DNA from: Raphanus sativus
Lineage: Eukaryota; Streptophyta; Magnoliopsida; Brassicales; Brassicaceae
DNA: 64,000 nucleotides
Direction: 5' to 3'
Assembly: GCF_000801105.2 (NCBI RefSeq)
Contig: NC_079512.1
Location: forward strand, 29,219,848 to 29,283,847
Made by a program: the position numbers and the translations under genes. Positions 1 through 10,886 of this stretch are shown one piece after another (position 1 is the first letter of the stretch; each line of letters starts with the position of its first letter). Below the pieces are notes generated by a model that saw nothing but the letters and a program-made list of their open reading frames with translations, had not been told where the DNA came from and searched no databases.

Positions 1-129
1 TCGTCTTCTCCGCCTGATTCCACCTTCCTTTTCTCCAGAACCGAATCAATTGTACCGGAATCTCCCCTCTTTCCCCCGAAACCGATTACTCCGTAACCGG
101 GCCACAACCTGCAAACCAGAAAAAAAAAG

Positions 130-408
130 GTTCGTTTTTGTTTTTGTTCCCTTCCTTCTTACATCGGTTTATGTCTTAATCGAAATTGTTTAATCTGGCC
201 TTTGTTGCATGGGGGGTTTTACAATGATTCTTAAATCTATTTGGCTATCGTTTGAGATCGTTGTTACGGTGAAAGCTTTAATCTTTCTTGGTTATCTCGA
301 TTACAAGCTGGAATCAAACAATTGTCGTTCCTGAGTTTTGTTGTATCTTCATTACCCCATTAACAAAGTCTCTTCCTTTTTTTCTTTCTTCTTCCGAATG
401 AAACTCAG
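130..408 (+). other. Probable 5' UTR intron of the hAT-like gene
   Basis: A GT donor follows the A-rich leader at 129. A pyrimidine-rich tract ends in CTCAG at 408, six bases before the ATG at 415. The T-rich composition between them fits a plant leader intron. This is inferred from splice signals only. Confidence 0.45.
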
Positions 409-414
409 GTAAAG

Positions 415-3012
415 ATGGAGCCAGAGCTGGAACCTGTAGCTCTCACACCTCAGAAGCAAGACAATGCGTGGAAGCACTGCGAAATCTACAAGTACGGTGA
501 CCGGCTCCAGATGAGGTGTCTCTACTGCCGCAAAATGTTCAAAGGCGGCGGTATCACTAGGGTTAAGGAGCATCTCGCCGGTATCAAGGGACAGGGAGTG
601 ATCTGCGACCAGGTTCCCGAAGATGTCAGGCTCTTCTTGCAGCAGTGCATCGAAGGAACCGTGAGGCGTCAGAGGAAGAGACGGCATGCAAGCTCGGCCG
701 AGCCTTCGCCCTTGCCTTTGTCTGCGCCTGCTTTGCCTCCTTGTGAAGCTGAGCCGATGATGATGGTGGTTCAGTCTGATGTCAACAACGGGTTTACATC
801 GCCTCCTGGAAGTAGTGATGTAGTTGAGGGAGTGTCGGGTGGTGGCAGGACGAAGCAGAGGCCTTACAGGAGGAAGAAGACTGCTTTTTTTGAGAATGGT
901 AGTGGGAGCAACAACAGTGGCTTGATTGGTTCAGACATGGACAATAATCTGGTCCCCGTGGCGATTAGCAGCGTGAAGAACATTCTCCCCGCAGCTTCTA
1001 AAGATAGGGAGAACGCGGTTCATATGGCCGTGGGACGGTTTCTGTTTGGTATGGGAGCTGATTTCGATGCGGTGAGCTCTACTAATCTCCAACCGATGAT
1101 CGATGCCATTGCCTCTGGAGGATACGGTGTGTCTGCACCGACGCAAGGTGATCTTCGAAGCTGGATACTGAAGAGTTGTGTGGAGGAAACGATGCAAGAA
1201 GTTGAAGAGTGCAAAGCGATGTGGAAGAGGACTGGCTGTTCAATCTTAGTCGAGGAGTTGAGCTCTGATCATAAAGGCCTTAGAGTCCTTAACTTTTTGG
1301 TCTACTGTCCTGAAAAGACAGTCTTCCTGAAATCGGTGGACGCGTCTGAGATCTTATCTTGTGCTGATAAGTTGTTTGAGCTGCTTAGGGAAGTGGTTGA
1401 AGAAGTTGGCAATACTCATGTCGTTCAAGTGATTACAAAGTACGAAGATCACTACGCTGCTGCTGGGAAAAGGCTGATGGGCGAGTACGGATCTCTCTAT
1501 TGGGTTCCTTGCGCTGCACATTGCGTAGATAACATGCTGGAGGAGTTCGGGAAGATTGGGTGGATAAGCGAAACTATCGAGCGTGCTCAAGCTGTCACAA
1601 GATTCATTTACAACCGTAGTGATGTTTTGAGTATGATGTGGAAGTTCACTTGTGGCAATGATATCTTGCAGCCGTTGTTTAGCACATCCGCCACTGGTTT
1701 TGCTACGTTGGGTAGAATGGCTGAGCTCAAGTCCAATCTGCAGGCTATGGTTGCTTCACCAGAGTGGAATGAATGTGTGTATTTCAAAGAAGCTATGACT
1801 GCTACAATCGATGATGAATCCTTTTGGAAGGCTGTAGCTATGGTGAACGATTTGGTGGGTCCTCTTTTACGGGTTTTGAGGATAGCTTGTTCTGAGAAGA
1901 GGCCTGGGATGGGGTATGTGTATGCAGCACTGTACCGAGCGAAGGAAGCGATCAAGAGAGATATGGTTAACAAGGAGGATTACATGGTGTACTGGAGGAT
2001 TATAGATCAATGGTGGGAGCAGCAGCAGCATGTTCATTTGTATGCTGCTAGTTTCTTTCTCAATCCCAAGTTTTTCTACAGCGCCAGTGAAGAGATGCGT
2101 AGTGAGATCATTTCGTTTCCGATTGACTGCATTGAGAATTTGGTTCCTGATCACGATACTCAAGATAAGATCAGCAAGGAGCTCAACTCTTACAAGAATG
2201 CTGTTGGAGTTTTTGGAAGGAACTTGGCGATCAGAGCTAGGGACACAATGCTTCCTGGTTCGGTCTAGTCTTACTTCTAATGTATCTCTTTTCCTCTTGT
2301 TACTTGTATCGATTGACTCTTTTTGACATGGTTGGTTGGTCTTTTCAGCTGAGTGGTGGTCTACATATGGAGAAAGCTGCTTGAACCTCTCACGCTTTGC
2401 AATACGCATTCTCAGTCAGACGTGCAGCTCATCGGTTGGATGCAGGAGAAACCTGATACCGGTTGAACAAATATACCAGGCAAAGAACTCAATTGAGCAA
2501 AAAAGGCTCAGCGATCTTGTGTTTGTTCAGTACAACATGCGCCTCAAACAACTGTAAGTTACTTAAATCTTTTTCGCCTTTGCCAGCCAAACATTTGTTT
2601 CCATGGAGTTTAAAAGAACAGAGTTAACTGGTGTCTGTCTCCTATAGGGATTCTGAAAGCGGAGATGACACGATAGATCCATTATCACACAGCAGGATGG
2701 ATGTAGTTAAAGAATGGGTTTCGAGAGACGAAGCTTGTGTTGAGGAAAATGGAAGTTCGGACTGGAAGTCACTCGAGTCTGTTAAGAGGACACTTGTACC
2801 AACGATGGATGAAACAGATAACTTGGGGTCAGGTAAAAAAGATTATCCTCACACAATCTGATTTTTTTATTTTTTATTTGGTAAGACTTGCAAGATGTTG
2901 AAATATAAGAACGGTGTGTACAGGTTTCGACGATCCAGAGATATTCAAGGTAGAAAAGGAAGTGAGAGATGAAGGCTACTACGAAAACACATCAGAGAAG
3001 GCATTTACGTGA
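415..3012 (+). CDS. Domesticated hAT-transposase-like protein with BED zinc finger
   Basis: Four coding exons (415-2257, 2349-2553, 2648-2832, 2924-3012) join in one frame to a 773-residue protein. The N-terminus has a BED-type zinc finger (C35, C38, H53 and probably C64). A basic segment near residues 83-90 could be a nuclear signal. A DUF659-like transposase core fills the middle, and exons 2-4 carry the hAT C-terminal dimerisation region (EWWSTYGESCLNLSRFAIR). No terminal inverted repeats or target duplication were seen around it, and the frame is open through all introns, so it looks like a host gene rather than a live transposon. It matches the family member I recall as At4g15020, of similar length; its function is not known to me. 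A likely 5' UTR intron runs from 130 to 408 and ends just before the start codon. The first long frame alone would stop at 2268 inside intron 1. Confidence 0.88.
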
Positions 3013-3796
3013 CGTCTCTGTCTCTTAAGATTTGGTATGGTTGGTTTAAGCCTCTTGTCGTCGTCTCTTTGTAAAACTCACCTGGAGAAGGTTGTGTTTG
3101 TAGTCCTAGGTTGTGATTTGTACTTTCAAAGTCTTTTACCATTGGGAACATTCATTGTCCTATTATTAGGATTCATAGAATTTGGGTGTTTACTGTCAAG
3201 TTCCTGTCCAAGATTTTAAAATTGTTTGACAAAATAATGTCCGTGTTCTATTAATCAGAATGCCTAATGTCTCTCATAATTGATGGATTTTTATTGGTAA
3301 TCTAAGGATATATATACGACCAAAGAAGAGATGCTGCTGTGTGACCAGAGAGAGCCTTTACGGAGTCTAGATTCATTTTCCGAGCGTGAATTATATATTT
3401 AAAACTTGTTATGGCATTGTGGAGGACATCAAATGCTCTTTTGTATGGGATACCTTGGGAGAAAAATATGGTTGCGGATAGCTAAGCGAAGCAGGTGTTG
3501 TCAGCTGAGCTTGCTTTAATATTCTGCAGTCGATGAATATTGTTCTGCGTCTTGTTCTAAGTGAAATGTAGACAACCTTCGAGGTTGTACCATATCAGTG
3601 TAAACATTCTCTGCCATTTTTGGATGTTTAGATTAATCACCTGTTCTGTTCTCACTGTTCTAACACTTGATTACAAACAAATCATTGTTACTCTTTTTTA
3701 TTCTTTAAACATTATTATCTTCATCAAAGCAAAAAGGAAACAAGTTATATACTACTACCAAACGGAATTTAGTTACCCCTTTAAATTTAAGCGCAA
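3013..3796. other. 3' region of hAT-like gene and intergenic spacer
   Basis: This holds the 3' UTR of the upstream gene and a T-rich spacer. Short open frames here (for example around 3037-3219) have no recognisable similarity and look fortuitous. I see no repeat structure. Confidence 0.5.
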
Positions 3797-3840
3797 AGGC
3801 CCATACTCATGGAGGGCACTAGGCCCAGCCCACTATAAAA
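3797..3840 (+). promoter_or_regulatory. Site II (AGGCCCA) promoter elements and TATA-like box
   Basis: Two AGGCCCA motifs (3797-3803 and 3821-3827) lie 24 bases apart, followed by CTATAAAA at 3833-3840. Paired site II motifs are typical of plant housekeeping and ribosome/splicing genes. The group lies about 100 bases upstream of the FRA10AC1-like start codon, so it is probably its core promoter. Function is inferred from motif knowledge. Confidence 0.6.
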
Positions 3841-3936
3841 CGATCGCGGGAGAGAGCTGATAAATTCATTCCAGGTTTACGACTCAGGTATAGTTTCGAG
3901 TTTCTTCTTCTTCTTCATCGGCGGATATTATATTAT

Positions 3937-5942
3937 ATGGCTTCTTCGGCAGCCATCAGATCTGAAATTTACGACCGAGAAGAACGCAAGCAGTTAATCT
4001 TCGCTCCATCTCTCTCTCTCTCTATTCGAATTAGTGTTGTTGATTTCATTGCTCATCAATGGTTTTTTCTACAGGCAATACCAAGCGCATATTCGTGGCC
4101 TAAACGCTTATGAACGGCATAAGAAGTTCCTGAAAGACTACGGTACACTCCTTTCTTCTCCATCCGCTTCTTGTAGCTTCTTAATATTAGGTTAAAAAGG
4201 GACAATCAAATTGGGTGAATAAGAGGAGCTTTTTCTTATTTTATCCGAATCCATATATTTGTCCCAAAATCAAATCTGGTTGATGAACAGTCTTCTCCTC
4301 TGAGCTTGGAAGGAGGCTACAGTCAGCCTTACATGTTCCTTTTTAGTTGTGGAGTCTTATTCTAGTATATTAAGGCCTCCTTTGTAGTTTCATCTCGTGC
4401 TTATTTACTTTTGCAGTTCGTTTTTATGGCAAGGACAAGCCGACACAAGTCAAGCTGCCCGTTAAAACCGACCACGACACACTTAGAGAAGGATACCGGT
4501 ATGTGTGCAATCTCTCTTGTATAATGGTGTTTCTTGTTGAAACTGGTTCCTTGCGTTTTGTTTGCATGTTTCCTCGTGAATTTTTGGGGTTTTGTCTTGC
4601 AAAAGGTTTATACGATCTGAAGAAGATGATTTAAACCCTTCTTGGGAGCAAAGGCTCGTGAAGCGATACTATGATAAACTTTTTAAGGAGTATCCTTATA
4701 CTACATTAAGATGCTTCCGATACATTTAACACCTTTTAGATAACTTATTTAAGTTACAAGTAATTTTTTTTTTTTGCGTGAGAGTGTGTGGATGAGTTCA
4801 TGTCTTTGTATCTCCTTGACTGATTTAAGATACTGTATAGCTGACATGTCACGGTACAAGACTGGCCAGGTACGGATGGAGATACTTCAATCTCATTTTG
4901 GTTTCCTGTATTACTTTTTGTTCACTTGACTTGTTTTAAATGTTTGCAGATGGGTTTAAGATGGAGAACGGAAAAAGAAGTAATGTCAGGCAAAGGTTAA
5001 TACTACTTCAAAAAAATTTTTTTTTTCATGGAAGTTTCTAAGATGAGAGTTTTTGAGTTTAAATGCATTGCTTCTCTGTCAGGGCAGTTTATGTGTGGAA
5101 GCAAACAGTGTCATGAAATAGAAGGGTTGGCGAGCTATGAGGCATGTCTCTTTAGAAAATTTCTCAGCTACTGATATCATGTCTTATGTCTGTGTAAACT
5201 TGTTGAATTTGCAGGTGAATTTTTCTTATCATGAAGCTGGTGAACACAAACAAGCCCTTGTAAAACTCGTAACTTGTGAGGGGTAGGCACTCATTGTACA
5301 GCCTGTTCATATATGTTTCTTATATTCATTTTGAAGAAAAAAATTGGTGGTGATTTTTGGAAATTAAGTACCTACGGCCATGATCAAGGACTATTTTGTT
5401 TATATGCTTTTGTATACCCTTTTGCTTGGTCTCAGTAAAGCTTAACAAACCTCTTCACCTTTTTCTTTTAATGTCACTAGATGTGCTGAGAAGCTGTATT
5501 ACAAAAGAAGAAAGGAGGGTGAAAGATCAGAGAGTAAAGAAAAGAAAAAGCAGAAACGTAAACGGTATGGATAAAAGAATCAGTATCATAATCACAACTA
5601 AGGGTTATGGTTTTCTGTTAAGCTTAAAATACTTTCTTTTGAAATCCAGGAATCGATCAAGCAGTGATGATGACACAGACGAAGAGGAAAGGAGAAAAGG
5701 TCTGAAATTTACCAAACATAGATATATTGTGTGTCTATTCTAGAAGGGATGCTAGGTTCAGATTTTTCATAGATTATGGATTATAAAATCTCAGAAGGGA
5801 ATGAACAAAGTTTTATTTCACAATGGCAGGAAAAAAGAATATGTCCAAGCTGGAGGGTGATGAGAGAGGAGAAGTCAAGGATGATGAGAACTTCGACGAA
5901 TTCATGGAAGGAATGTTTCCGGGGAAGGGTGATAATAACTAG
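3937..5942 (+). CDS. FRA10AC1-like nuclear protein
   Basis: Eleven short exons (3937-3992, 4075-4142, 4417-4498, 4606-4689, 4830-4869, 4950-4995, 5083-5141, 5215-5282, 5481-5564, 5650-5699, 5830-5942) give a 249-residue protein. It contains the conserved FRA10AC1 core: HIRGLNAYERHKKFLKDYV, then LRWRTEKEV, a CGSKQC pair and a TCEGC pair that could bind zinc. A Lys/Arg/Ser/Asp-rich tail and an acidic end (DDENFDEFMEGMFP) follow. The human homologue is found in late spliceosome complexes, so a nuclear RNA-processing role is likely but inferred. The intron after 5141 has a GC donor (GAG|GCATGT); the nearest alternative GT donor shifts the frame into an early stop. It corresponds to the gene I recall as At4g15030. 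Confidence 0.88.
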
Positions 5943-6123
5943 AGTTTCAGAAAGCTACTATTTGATTTATGTCACAAGGATTACCCTTTTTGTATCATAA
6001 CCTTAAGACTGAGTCTGGGACCATGAATGTAAAAGCAATAGAACATAGACCATAACATGAAATACTTTTAATCTTTTTGGGTTTGGGATTGATACCTAAT
6101 ATACAACAATAGGACTTCTCACA

Positions 6124-6890
6124 TTATTGATCCATCCATCCATCCGACCAAACCAGAGACGCTGACACAATACCAGAAATTTGCGCAAGGCTCTTGCTGT
6201 GGAGACAAGTCACAGTGAAACTCTTATTCTCCCCAGACGACTTAAAAGAAAGTGTCTGTGGCTTCACCTTGATATTGAGGTTAGGGTTCGCAGACACTTC
6301 TGGTTTGTAAGTGATATCTGAGGATGATGAAGCTAAAATTTTGGCTGTCATTGAAGGGTAGCTGAGATTTCTCAGAACAAGCAAAGGCTTCACCGGCAAG
6401 AGTAGTTAAGCCTAAACGGTATAAATAAATGAAGAGATTTCCATAAACGGTAAAGTTCCATCTAATTCTTGAGTCGCAAGTTATCCTTGAGTTACAAAGT
6501 TACTTTGCTAGCTCCTCTCTACAGTTATTTGCAGGAGTTTTTTCCATAGGCCAAAGGGTACTTCTTTCCCTTTAAGTCAGTCATTAATCGATCTTCCCTG
6601 TATGTTCATACTTTAATCAACCATGACTAATGGTTGGGACAAACAGATTCATACACCAACTGAATAAAGAAAAGAAAATCTGTCCTTACATGTAGCGGTC
6701 TTGCCATCTCCATTAACTACATCAGTAACAAATTTTGGATCAGTTGTGCCTGCAGCCACGGATATGAGCCATGGTGCAAGGTTAGACGCTAGTCCAATTT
6801 TAGAATTATTGTTCCCGACAGCTACTGTGGCAACAATCCCTTTGGTCATTACTCATGGCATGAAATGATCCAATAGCTATAGCTAGGGTC
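6124..6890 (-). pseudogene. Broken subtilisin-like serine protease (SBT4 type)
   Basis: Two blocks read as pieces of one plant subtilase. The upstream block (about 6649-6890) encodes AIAIGSFHAM, then in another frame [12 protein letters not shown] and [19 protein letters not shown], which lie just after the catalytic core start in the family. The downstream block (6124-6399) encodes [10 protein letters not shown] and a fibronectin-III-like C-terminus ending SASLVWSDG. The catalytic Asp, His and Ser regions are missing, there is at least one frameshift, and part of the C-terminal domain is deleted. It cannot make a working protease. It sits where Arabidopsis has a subtilase gene (recalled as At4g15040), so it is probably a decayed orthologue. 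Confidence 0.8.
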
Positions 6891-7006
6891 TAACTAACTC
6901 TGCTAACCAAGTATTCTGAAAATATTATTTTTATGAGATAATTTCCAGAGTACATATGTCAATAACACTTTTTAATTATAGATACAATATTGACCAAACT
7001 TTTTAA

Positions 7007-8873
7007 TTAATGATCGAGTCCTGGACCACCATAAAAGATTACATGACCAGCATCTTTGAATTCAGACTTTACGAAGTCGATCACTTGGTATCCTGCATTA
7101 TTGTCCGAAAATGATTCCATGTAATCCACTTTAGTATCAAAGTTAAAATTAGCATCGAGTATGGCTACATTTTTGACATATGCATCGTAACTTATAACAG
7201 CATATGGAAAAATTCCATATCCCATCTGAGGACCAGGTAGTGATGCGGTGAACACTTCTCCGCCCCACTCGACGTAGTTTCCAGAGTTTTGATGAAACCT
7301 TTCCGACGGCCAGAAACCGATTGCGTCGAAGTCTTTATCAAACTGAAACCACCAGTTCCCACTTGGTTGGTCCTGGTGCCAACAAAATGATTAGTAGACA
7401 TGAGTAACTATACATACTGAATTATGCATCGTATTGACAGCTAACAACAAGTTAATGAGAATTAATAATGTGATTAAAAAAAGAAGACAAAGCATATATA
7501 ATCTAAGAATGAAGCCAACCTTGATTAGTCCAAATGTGCTGAAATAACTTGTCTTAGCACCGCGAACAGAAGCTGGCAGCATTGACAAGCCCATTGGAAA
7601 ATCTTGACGAACACTTACCATTCCTGCGGGGCATTGGGCATTGTAACATTGTTGTCCACCGGCCTGTGTCATCGATATACATATTTGTCACGTCACATAT
7701 TATATGAACAAGAATTTACTAACATAAATGGCTGGCCCGGTCGTGGCCTCGCGGCCTCGGTCTTACCTTTGTATATTGGTAAAGCCGAGGTTGGTCGTCC
7801 TTGTACAGTAATGGATTTACCTGAATACATATATATAGTGTGTTTTAAAATTATTTATCAAACCACAAAATACCAATAGCTTAGTTACTGGGGCTTGTAG
7901 CGTACGTTTTATATAGTGGAAAAGTAAATAACTTACAGTTATACCAATTTGGATGAAATCGTCTCCCAACTGAATGTGAAGCCGAGCACTACTGAATTGG
8001 GTAGGCTTAACCTGAGGGGCGGTTATACAAAGTTCCATTGTTGCTCCATTGAAGACCATTCGGTTGTTCGGTGTCCGACCCACCGCGAACTAATCCAAAT
8101 TATTTTCATTCAGTATGCAAGCATACTAAATAAATATATATATGTATACATCAAACATTCATTGGTAATTAGGTTATTTAACTAAAAGAAGTAACTTACA
8201 TGATGTTGGTCGTAATACGGGTCAGTACCGTAGGTGGTAGTGTTGTAAGAACCCCCAGGTTTATATTTATCCTCTAACAAGTTTAATCCCAAGATATCGT
8301 CTTTGGTGATTCTTCGTATAGGGACCGTACCAATGGGACAACCCACACCATTCTCCCATAAGTAACCATATCCGGTATTGTTTGTCTCTCTTGTTCTCTT
8401 TTCTTTGGGACGGGATACCGGACGCATCTAACACATGACACAAAAGCATTATTGTATTTTTCTTTAAATGTACAATTTTTACAAAGAATTTACATTTATA
8501 GGGGATGGATCCAAAGTTGTACCTTGTAATGGTATGTGTGATTTTTCATAGAAGGGTGATCAAATGCTGGTTGCTTGAAGAAATCCACGCATCCGTATAG
8601 TTCTCCATGGATAGTCTATCATTTCCAACCATAGGAGTTCATTGTATAAAATTTAGCTGTATGCTTGTATATGTAAGTACGAAAAGATTATGAATGAACC
8701 TTGATGATCTTGACAGCGGGTTTGTTAATTGTCATTAGCTTCTTCTCGATTTCTTGATCTCCGTATTTAGACGAGCTCCGGGCTTCGATAAAGCCATTGT
8801 TATGACTTGTCATTATGTGACCAAAGATGTAACACATCAACAACACGTACATCACTAGACCTCTTACTTCCAT
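7007..8873 (-). CDS. Neprosin-domain (DUF239) secreted protein
   Basis: Seven exons on the minus strand (8873-8700, 8615-8523, 8427-8200, 8089-7937, 7820-7767, 7663-7520, 7372-7007) join without a frame break into 403 residues. The start at 8873 opens a hydrophobic leader (VRGLVMYVLLMCYIFG) that looks like a signal peptide. The N-terminal activation-peptide region has GCVDFFKQPAFDHPSMKNH. The neprosin domain follows, with GATMELCITAP, VNPLLYKDDQPRLYQY, GQQCYNAQCPGM-like and GNWWFQFDKDF segments. Family members include glutamic prolyl endopeptidases acting outside the cell, but most are uncharacterised. The tiny fifth exon (54 nt) was placed by family similarity. It corresponds to the gene I recall as At4g15050. 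The coding sequence looks intact, unlike the neighbouring subtilase. Confidence 0.85.
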
Positions 8874-8946
8874 TTTTACCAACAAGAGAATCAATAATGA
8901 GAGAGGAATACAGAGTTGATTGATTGTGAAGGAGGATAGATAAACG

Positions 8947-8954
8947 TTTTATAT
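8947..8954 (-). promoter_or_regulatory. TATA box of the neprosin gene
   Basis: Read on the minus strand this is ATATAAAA, about 75 bases upstream of the start codon at 8873. That is a normal distance for a plant TATA box plus a short leader. Confidence 0.55.
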
Positions 8955-10665
8955 GGGTACAAGGTCGAGGAGGCTGAGAAAGAAACAAAAGTTATGGTTT
9001 TTAATTTAAGACCTCTGACCGAAACGTAAAAATCAACGGGTTCTAGTTACTTCGGCAGAGACTTACTTTTTGGTCAATTTTTTTACTTCTACATTATATG
9101 ATCTTTTCGTCTTTTTATGTAAAATTTATTGACAATAATCATTTGACCAATGATAATATACATTTTTTATTATTGGTTAAACTATGATTAGATAAATAAT
9201 TAATAATTTTTTATTTAGAAAATATAAGAAATTAATTATTTTTTTTAATTTATTTGTACAAATCTAAAACAACTTATATTAAAAATGGAGAAAATATTAG
9301 ATTATCTAGAAGAAAATAAATATATTCATAAATTTAAATTCATAAGAAATCTAAAATCTCTAATACGAATTTGTAATAAAATGGATACGGAGCATGGGCG
9401 AAGATAGTAAGGAGATAGGGGTGCACATGCACCCATAATATTTTCAAAAAATAGTGTGTTTCTCAGACTAATTTCTTATATATATATATTGTCATTGAGA
9501 AATCTACATGGAGTTACTAGTTTGGTTTGAAAAATGTTCGTGGATTTGTTTAGGTTAATGACAAAAAAGATCATAATTACTAGCAGTTACATAGGAAAAC
9601 TCAATTATCACGTTTAGAGTTCTAGCAAGTTTTGGATGCAAACAAAACCAACATTCATTAATACAATAAGTAAAACTAACATAGACTAAAAAGGGGTCGA
9701 CTTCTTTTATACACCTCCAACTCAGCACCGGTCTTGACTTTCAAAAGATTGGAAGCAAACAGAAAAGAAAGAACTGCCAACATAGTTTGCAGAGGTGAAT
9801 AAAATATCCGTAAAATTTGATTCAATCTGAAAAATTTGAATATCCATAACTTTACTAATCAAAACAAATACTAAAATTTAATATCTGTTAAATAAGGAGC
9901 AAATCACAAATACTCATTTTTTTAGAAAACGGATATCCAATCCAATCCGTAATGTACATATGCATATACATGTATATATAAAATTATATATAATTTATAT
10001 CTCTAAATATATTTTTAGTTATTTTATCTACTAAATTAATTATTTGGTCATTAAAAATTTAAAAGTATGTAGTTTTTAAATAATTTATAATGAAATATTA
10101 TTATTTTATATTAAAAATTTTCCTTTTCTTTTAAAATTTTTTAGAAAAATATTGTTTTTTAAATATTTTTTACCGGATCGACGGATTGAATCGGATATTC
10201 GATAAAATATATTGATTGATATCCGTAATACCGAATATTCGGAAGATTACGGATCTGACCGAATCGAAAAGTCGATTATTCGTACGGAACATATCAGATC
10301 ACATATATCTTAAAAATTTCTGATATCCGCTTCGTGTCCACCCTAATGGTTTGAACCTAAACTCCTTAAATACACTTTAGTCTTTTGAAAATCACTACGT
10401 TAAATACACTTTACTGAAATCAAGGCCGATATTTTAATAATATTGAGGACCGAAGTGATTCTTTGGCTTCCCCTCACTGCTCCAACTATATAAACCAACA
10501 CTATGGAGATAATTGATAATTGGCTGGATACGTTTTTAACATTAACTTTATCAACGGTCTTAAAATTACCAATTTAATTTAATTTTTTAAACTACAACCA
10601 TAAAAATAAAAATGGTTATAAAATCTATTTATTAAATTAATATTTAATGTGTCGTAGAAAAAATA
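8955..10665. other. AT-rich intergenic DNA with old repeat fragments
   Basis: No gene is recognisable. Between about 9800 and 10340 there are several CGGATATCC/CCGAATATTCGG-type palindromic stretches and a CGTGTCCACCCTAAT end. I associate these with anonymous dispersed repeats in crucifers, but I cannot assign a family or exact ends. Confidence 0.4.
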
Positions 10666-10884
10666 CTCCCTCCATTTCATAAATATACTTCTTTTACATT
10701 TTGAATGTATTATTTAATAAAAAATTGTTAACTTCAAAAAAATTAATAGTGTTTATTAGATTTTTATTGGTTAAAAGTTATGAAAAATGTTATTCACAAA
10801 AAAATGCATTTACAATCAAATTTAATATATTTTTCTTAATATATGTGAAAAATATAGGATATGTATCTTTTTAAAACATGGGAG
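10666..10884. mobile_element. Stowaway-like MITE
   Basis: The 219-bp element starts CTCCCTCCATTTCATAAA and ends, in reverse complement, CTCCCATGTTTTAAAAAG. It is flanked by TA at 10664-10665 and 10885-10886. The CTCCCTCC terminus and TA target duplication are the hallmarks of Tc1/mariner-type Stowaway MITEs. It has no coding capacity. The arms are imperfect, so it is not recent. Confidence 0.7.
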
Positions 10885-10886
10885 TA

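Noticed and set aside
2258..2268. Stop codon at 2266 as the end of the hAT-like gene
   Set aside because: It lies in an intron; the frame continues through three more exons with the hAT dimerisation domain, and total length is a multiple of three.
1867..2409. 180-codon minus-strand frame
   Set aside because: It is antisense to the conserved hAT-like coding exon and crosses its splice site.
7741..7766. GC-rich GGCCTCGCGGCCTCGG stretch in the neprosin gene
   Set aside because: It falls in an intron directly after the 54-base exon; no function apparent, and the exon frame is unaffected.
9830..10340. Palindromic CGGATATCC/CCGAATATTCGG DNA as a defined transposon
   Set aside because: Ends and target duplication could not be located, so only a note was kept.
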